From CAZNQW01 sp964575225 (GTDB taxonomy: Bacteria > Chloroflexota > Anaerolineae > JAAYZQ01), in NCBI GenBank assembly GCA_964575225.1, contig CAZNQW010000195.1, positions 1 to 7,344 on the forward strand: a stretch of DNA of 7,344 bases. The letters are read 5' to 3'. Position numbers and translations under genes: made by a program. The stretch's first letter is position 1. Every line of letters starts with the position of its first letter. Below are positions 5,554 to 7,344 of the stretch, piece after piece. The notes beneath the pieces were generated by a model. That model was not told where the DNA came from. It did not search any database and saw only the letters and a list, made by a program, of their open reading frames with translations.

Positions 5554-6825
5554 TCAATTTTCAGAGCGACCGCTCTCGCCCTCCCCCAAATGCAACGTCT
5601 CCCGGGTCAGAGCCAAAAGCGGCAAGCGGATACCGGCGTCAATGGCGATGGCTGCCAGAAACACGTATTGCGGACCGATATGCTCCCAGATCAGCCCCCC
5701 CAACGTCGGAGCGGGAATGCTCAACAAGCCACGGAACAGACCCACGACGCCGATCCAACGCCCCATCTGCTCCTTGGGCATGATCTCGGCAGCCATCGAA
5801 GAAGCCAGGGCCATGCTGATGCTGTTAAAGCCAAAGAAAACCCCGTACGACAAGAGATAGATCGAGCTGCCTGCCCCCGAACTGGGAGCCATGATCAGCA
5901 AAAGGTTGCCGGCGTAGGTGAGTGGCGCAAGCAAAAAGAGCAGCTTTTTCCGCCCATGCTGATCCGACAAGCGGCCGATGGGGATCGAAGCGATCATCGG
6001 CACCAGCACACTGGTCATGGCAATGCCGCCAATCACGAATTCATCGGCCCCTTTGAACTCGTGCGCATACACCGGCATAAACGGCTGGGCGATCGTCCAG
6101 GGCAGTTCCATCAGCCCCATGATCACCATCAGACGCGCTACGTCCGGGCCCTGCTTGAACACCTCCACAAAACTTGTCAAGATCGCGCGCCGGTCGGCCG
6201 CTCCATTCGGAGCCTGACTGGCAGAGAGTTGGGTCTTGAGCAGCACCAGGATCGCGACAAAGATCACCACCTGCATGGCAAAAAGCGGGCGGATGCCGTC
6301 CAGGCTGATACCGCCAAATCGAGAGATGAGCCAGGCCGCCAGCAAAGGGGTCACGATGGCTACAGGCGAAGCCAGCGTCCGGCAGAGGCCGCGCCCGGTG
6401 GCCCGCCCTTCGTTTGGCAACTCGGAAGCACAGGTTACCGTGCACGCGGTGCACGTCATACGCGAGCCCAGGTAGTAGATGATGACGGCAGCATAAAGCC
6501 ACAGCCAGTTGGGAGCGACAAAGTAGAGGACACCGGAACCCGCCAGCAAAACCGTGCCGACAAGAAAAACGTTTTTCAGGCTATAATAATCGATGAACCA
6601 ACCCGTGGGCAAGGAAGCCAGAGCGCTCACCGCATTGCCCACGCTCTGCAGCGACCCCAGTTGCACCGGACTGGCCCCCAACAAGGTGACGTACAACGAG
6701 TTATATTGGCTTGTCAGGCCGCTGGCAAAGCCATGCAATGTCCGGCGCGCCAACATGAGTTTAAAGTCATGAGTCTGGCGCTGCAAGAACTGTAGGCTGC
6801 GGCGGGCGAACGCTTGCAAGTTCAT
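5554..6825 (-). CDS. Major facilitator superfamily (MFS) transporter
   Basis: This 423-residue polytopic membrane protein has the length and hydrophobic pattern of a 12-helix MFS carrier. After a basic cytoplasmic N-terminus (1-30), helices run through two six-helix halves joined by a hydrophilic loop near 199-230. The MFS motif-A loop is clear in the second half, GRLSDQHGRKKLL (284-296), and degenerate in the first, GWFIDYYSLKNVF (75-87). Unusual for the family is a cysteine cluster at the helix 4 region, C125-x2-C128-x3-C132 plus C148, in MTCTACTVTCASELP and GRGLCRTLASP. This could bind a soft metal or form disulphides. The ATG at 6823-6825 has only a weak GAGG about ten bases upstream. The gene has its own promoter and is followed within 21 bases by the DUF1638 gene. 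The substrate cannot be told from sequence. Confidence 0.88.
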   Translation of the reverse strand: MNLQAFARRSLQFLQRQTHDFKLMLARRTLHGFASGLTSQYNSLYVTLLGASPVQLGSLQSVGNAVSALASLPTGWFIDYYSLKNVFLVGTVLLAGSGVLYFVAPNWLWLYAAVIIYYLGSRMTCTACTVTCASELPNEGRATGRGLCRTLASPVAIVTPLLAAWLISRFGGISLDGIRPLFAMQVVIFVAILVLLKTQLSASQAPNGAADRRAILTSFVEVFKQGPDVARLMVIMGLMELPWTIAQPFMPVYAHEFKGADEFVIGGIAMTSVLVPMIASIPIGRLSDQHGRKKLLFLLAPLTYAGNLLLIMAPSSGAGSSIYLLSYGVFFGFNSISMALASSMAAEIMPKEQMGRWIGVVGLFRGLLSIPAPTLGGLIWEHIGPQYVFLAAIAIDAGIRLPLLALTRETLHLGEGESGRSEN

Positions 6826-6855
6826 GGGTATTTGGCCTCGTCGTTGATATTGTGC

Positions 6856-6873
6856 GGCAATGGGCCCGTTGGC
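6856..6873. promoter_or_regulatory. Dyad in the 5' leader of the MFS gene
   Basis: GGCAATGGG (6856-6864) faces CCCGTTGGC (6865-6873), with one mismatch and one G-T wobble across nine pairs. It falls roughly 10-30 bases downstream of the expected transcription start, a usual place for a repressor site or a leader hairpin. No regulator can be named. Confidence 0.35.
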
Positions 6874-6890
6874 ACCCTATTCCCAGTAAT

Positions 6891-6919
6891 AGTATATCAC
6901 ACTAAGTGCATTTCGTCAA
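6891..6919 (-). promoter_or_regulatory. Sigma-70 promoter of the MFS-DUF1638 operon
   Basis: On the minus strand there is TTGACG (6914-6919), a 17-base spacer, and TATACT (6891-6896). Five of six positions match in each hexamer. It gives a leader of about 60 bases before the MFS ATG. It is the only strong promoter I see for the whole minus-strand gene train down to 1636. Confidence 0.78.
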
Positions 6920-7017
6920 TAGACTTTTGCCTCTATTCGCATGTCTCAGCTATCCACCTTATGCAAGTAGCTCAGGCTCCCTGGCCCAACGCCCTGAAGG
7001 AAAGTTGTGCAATTTTT

Positions 7018-7038
7018 AGTACGGAACAGACCTGTACT
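7018..7038. promoter_or_regulatory. Dyad upstream of the exported-protein promoter
   Basis: AGTAC (7018-7022) is inverted as GTACT (7034-7038) with an 11-base centre. It ends 21 bases before the -35 box of the plus-strand promoter, where an activator would bind. Evidence is the symmetry and position alone. Confidence 0.3.
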
Positions 7039-7059
7039 CTGATATTCCATCCTGTAAAC

Positions 7060-7088
7060 TTGACATCAGGGCAATCGTATGGTATCTT
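7060..7088 (+). promoter_or_regulatory. Sigma-70 promoter of the exported (rhodanese-like) protein gene
   Basis: TTGACA (7060-7065, perfect) is followed by a 17-base spacer and TATCTT (7083-7088, four of six). The expected start is near 7095, about 50 bases before the ATG. Confidence 0.7.
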
Positions 7089-7145
7089 GTGGTCAAACCT
7101 GTTATCCGTTCGAACTGCAAGATCTAGGGAAAGGAAGATTGCTCA

Positions 7146-7344
7146 ATGATGAGAAGACTCGCTTTCTTGGCCGTAGCCCTGGCTCTACTAATTGCGGTTC
7201 CTCCTCCCGGCCAGATCGGGCAGGCCCAAGGCTCGCTGGAAACATCGGCAGAGGCCTATTTCAGCGGCGGGCCCAAGACCGTCACCGCAGCCGACCTCTT
7301 TGACAACCTGAACGACGGCGACGCCGACAACAACCCCACCATCA
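7146..7344 (+). CDS. Exported protein, probably rhodanese-like (N-terminal part)
   Basis: Only the first 66 residues are present; the gene runs off the window. It starts MMRRLAFLAVALALLIAVPP, a signal peptide with a short basic n-region and hydrophobic core. A likely cleavage region follows near QIGQAQG (22-28), so the mature protein is periplasmic, extracellular or a lipid-free secreted form. The mature start has VTAADLFDNLNDGDADNNPTI, which resembles the opening of secreted rhodanese-like domain proteins ('iTaddLy.nLnDGd..NdP.i.svR'). The catalytic cysteine loop would lie beyond the window, so activity cannot be judged. ATG at 7146-7148 has AAAGGAAG eight bases upstream; the second ATG codon immediately after is an alternative. 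Export is well supported; the rhodanese call is from memory of related sequences. Confidence 0.65.
   Translation, partial: MMRRLAFLAVALALLIAVPPPGQIGQAQGSLETSAEAYFSGGPKTVTAADLFDNLNDGDADNNPTI

Larger units (their letters stand above)
6826..7145. other. Divergent intergenic region with two promoters
   Basis: This stretch separates the minus-strand MFS gene from the plus-strand exported protein gene. It is more AT-rich than the genes. It holds one promoter for each side and two small dyads, listed separately. An open frame at 6814-7149 on the plus strand has no ribosome binding site and overlaps the MFS start, so I do not call it. Confidence 0.75.

Noticed and set aside
4780..6795. 671-codon open frame on the plus strand
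   Set aside because: It is antisense to the MFS and DUF1638 genes, has low-complexity His/Gln/Arg-rich translation typical of an antisense shadow in GC-rich DNA, and has no ribosome binding site.
7095..7135. GTTCGAAC at 7109-7116 resembling a tRNA T-loop
   Set aside because: No matching T-stem, anticodon stem or acceptor stem can be drawn around it.

Overview
The window is a compact, GC-rich bacterial chromosomal segment. Nearly everything is on the minus strand, framed by two partial plus-strand genes at the ends. There is no rRNA, tRNA, CRISPR array or transposase. The gene mix (NirB/rubredoxin-reductase-like oxidoreductase tail, MarR regulator with a CopD-like membrane protein, stand-alone and tandem universal stress proteins, AmrS-type radical SAM enzyme, DUF1638 protein, small zf-HC2-like protein) would fit a Chloroflexota/Anaerolineae-type genome. 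That assignment is an inference from gene content only and is not secure.

Left end (1-1250): the C-terminus of an FAD/NAD(P) oxidoreductase on the plus strand runs into a strong hairpin terminator at 198-235. A two-gene minus-strand operon (MarR regulator, then a four-helix CopD-like membrane protein) converges on the same hairpin. It is driven by a near-consensus sigma-70 promoter whose -10 box abuts a dyad, which is a textbook layout for autoregulation.

Repeat region (about 1273-1629): this 400-base stretch holds no convincing gene. It contains two copies of a GC-rich hairpin repeat and, between them, a REP-like inverted repeat. A third copy of the hairpin repeat, 59/62 identical to the first over its best part, lies 3.4 kb away at 4767-4842.

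Minus-strand gene train (6825 down to 1636): MFS transporter, DUF1638 protein, repeat copy, small zinc-finger-like protein, AmrS-like radical SAM enzyme, single-domain universal stress protein, tandem universal stress protein. The only clear promoter seen is upstream of the MFS gene (6891-6919). The MFS/DUF1638 pair (21-base gap) and the zinc-finger/radical SAM pair (41-base gap) look like transcriptional units. The stress proteins follow with longer gaps. The cysteine-rich character of the DUF1638 protein, the MFS protein, the zinc-finger protein and the radical SAM enzyme suggests metal or redox chemistry, but no pathway can be assigned from sequence alone.

Right end (7060-7344): divergent from the MFS gene, a plus-strand promoter leads into the start of an exported protein, probably rhodanese-like, which is cut by the window edge.
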